From: Promethearchaeota archaeon | GTDB lineage: Archaea > Asgardarchaeota > Lokiarchaeia > Sigyniarchaeales > SOKP01 | Assembly: GCA_030605895.1 (NCBI GenBank) | Contig: JAUWHL010000290.1 | Location: 1-6,346 of the forward strand | Direction: 5' to 3' | DNA: 6,346 nucleotides | Shown here: positions 5,683-6,346 of the stretch, piece after piece | Position numbering within the stretch: the first letter of the stretch is position 1 | Layout: the number at the start of each line of letters is the position of its first letter | Program-made: the position numbers and the translations under genes | The notes under the pieces: model-generated | Seen by the model: the letters and a program-made list of their open reading frames with translations, nothing else | Database searches by the model: none | What the model was told of the DNA's origin: nothing

Positions 5683-5712
5683 CTTTAAAAAAGGAAAAAA
5701 AAAATTAAAAAT
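5683..5712 (-). terminator. T-tract terminator of dodecin
   Basis: Ten uninterrupted T on the minus strand (5695-5704), with further T-runs on both sides, begin about 12 bases after the dodecin stop. CCTTTTTTAAAGG at 5681-5693 could fold into a small hairpin next to the tract. This would separate dodecin from the downstream membrane-protein gene. Confidence 0.5.
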
Positions 5713-5723
5713 ATATTAAAAAT

Positions 5724-5930
5724 TTATCTTTCTAATTGAAAATTTACTTGCACACGAACCCTGTAAATCAATTTGTCAACATCTTCTTTAACTTTTACGT
5801 CAGACTCAATTATCTGAATGTTCCTAATTCCTCGTAGAGATTTCTTGGCTTCGTCATAAGCAACTCTTACCGCGTCAGCCCAATTTTTATCCGAAGTTGC
5901 AACTAATTGAATACTTTTATAAACGGTCAT
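5724..5930 (-). CDS. Dodecin, flavin-binding storage protein
   Basis: Dodecins are small proteins that assemble into hollow dodecamers and bind riboflavin, FMN or similar flavins (CoA too in some bacteria). They buffer free flavin and quench its photochemistry. The 68 residues have the full family length and the beta-alpha-beta-beta layout: strand 1 VYKSIQLVATS (3-13), helix about 17-33 (WADAVRVAYDEAKKSLR), and strands NIQIIESDVKV (37-47) and IYRVRVQVNFQLE (55-67). W17 sits at the N-terminus of the helix, where flavin-binding dodecins carry the stacking Trp. The start ATG at 5928-5930 is clear. The gene has its own TATA-like box and T-tract, so it is probably monocistronic. Confidence 0.92.
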   Translation of the reverse strand: MTVYKSIQLVATSDKNWADAVRVAYDEAKKSLRGIRNIQIIESDVKVKEDVDKLIYRVRVQVNFQLER

Positions 5931-5983
5931 TTTGATTTCACATTCATATTAGTTTTTTTGTAAGTTAATTTGTTATAGGTTAA

Positions 5984-5991
5984 TATTTAAA
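5984..5991 (-). promoter_or_regulatory. TATA box of dodecin with purine-rich BRE
   Basis: The minus strand reads CGAAATG followed by TTTAAATA, which resembles an archaeal BRE plus TATA box. Transcription would start about 26 nt downstream, near 5962, leaving a leader of about 32 nt. TGTGA inside that leader is at best a weak ribosome binding site. Confidence 0.45.
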
Positions 5992-6080
5992 CATTTCGCA
6001 GAATACCAATAAATCTAAAGAATTTTTATTGTAGTAGTTGAAACATTTTGAATTAGTAATTAGTAAAATAAGATGATATA

Positions 6081-6100
6081 AAATAAAAAAAAGTAAAAAA
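6081..6100 (-). terminator. T-tract terminator of the thiolase gene
   Basis: On the minus strand this is six T, AC, eight T, A, three T, starting about 27 bases past the thiolase stop codon. It lies upstream of the dodecin TATA box and suggests that the two genes are separate transcripts. Confidence 0.5.
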
Positions 6101-6127
6101 GGTTATGTTAAATTAATAAACAAATTT

Positions 6128-6346
6128 CTAAGCATCTACATTTTCTAATAAAACTGCTACTCCTTGGCCACCACCACAACAAGCGTTAGCGATTCCATAT
6201 TTTGCATTCTTATCTTTTAAGGTGCGAGCTACAGAACCGATTAAGCGGCACATTGTAGCACCCAGAGGATGACCAATTGCTGTGGAGCCTCCTTTGATAT
6301 TAACTTTTTCTTCAGGAATACCAAGTTTATCCATGCAATTTAATGC
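6128..6346 (-). CDS. Thiolase (acetyl-CoA acetyltransferase family), C-terminal end only
   Basis: The frame is open to the right edge (Ala-Leu-Asn-Cys before the internal Met at 6332-6334), so this is the last 72 residues or so of a protein whose usual length is about 390. It shows the two C-terminal thiolase motifs: GGSTAIGHPLGAT with the catalytic His, and NACCGGGQGVA with the Cys that acts as acid/base in Claisen condensation and thiolysis. The reaction is acetyl-CoA transfer to or from 3-ketoacyl-CoA. The CCGGGQG form resembles bacterial-type thiolases rather than the archaeal SCP2-like thiolase of the mevalonate pathway, so a beta-oxidation or acetoacetyl-CoA role is likely. The nucleophilic Cys and the N-terminal half lie outside the window. 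No residues are missing at the C-terminus. Confidence 0.92.
   Translation of the reverse strand, partial: ALNCMDKLGIPEEKVNIKGGSTAIGHPLGATMCRLIGSVARTLKDKNAKYGIANACCGGGQGVAVLLENVDA

Noticed and set aside
1..6346. CRISPR array, tRNA or rRNA genes
   Set aside because: No regularly spaced repeats and no cloverleaf or GC-rich RNA gene segments were seen on either strand by eye.

Overview
The window is very AT-rich (roughly 30% G+C by eye) and reads like an archaeal chromosome. The archaeal signs are a stand-alone alpha subunit of an ADP-forming acyl-CoA synthetase, a 70-residue winged-helix protein, TATA-like boxes 25 nt ahead of a start codon with almost no leader, and T-tract terminators without strong hairpins. 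The low G+C, the ADP-forming ligase and a bacterial-type thiolase fit an Asgard (Lokiarchaeia-like) archaeon. That placement is inference; no phylogenetic marker is present.

Layout. Positions 1-482 (minus) hold the 5' part of an unrecognised gene that runs off the left edge. It has no Met codon in 160 residues and its only usable start is TTG. Positions 602-1915 look like an IS200/IS605-IS1341-type element carrying only tnpB (676-1884, plus). TnpB keeps all three RuvC catalytic residues but lacks the usual C-terminal zinc ribbon. A hairpin directly follows its stop codon, and near-identical ATTCATTT(T)GAT strings lie on both sides of the gene. From 4339 back to 1959, three minus-strand genes run in the same direction: dUTPase, a small winged-helix protein and the acyl-CoA synthetase alpha subunit. 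A terminator-like T-tract separates the last two, so they need not be one operon.

Divergent from dut, a GNAT-like acetyltransferase (4416-4880) and a TPR protein (4924-5451) lie in tandem on the plus strand. Convergent to these, on the minus strand, are a 43-residue single-pass membrane protein (5472-5603) with a good ribosome binding site, a dodecin (5724-5930), and the C-terminal end of a thiolase that continues past the right edge (6128-6346). These last genes have their own T-tracts, and TATA-like boxes are visible for the membrane protein and dodecin, so they look like separate transcripts.

Functionally the window is mostly housekeeping: CoA-thioester energy metabolism (acyl-CoA synthetase alpha, thiolase), flavin storage (dodecin) and nucleotide sanitation (dUTPase). 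A TnpB element has been inserted among these genes. I see no CRISPR array, tRNA, rRNA or recognisable multi-gene defence system. The most interesting items are the zinc-ribbon-less TnpB with its candidate ends and guide, the Met-less gene beside it, and the unannotated 43-residue membrane protein.
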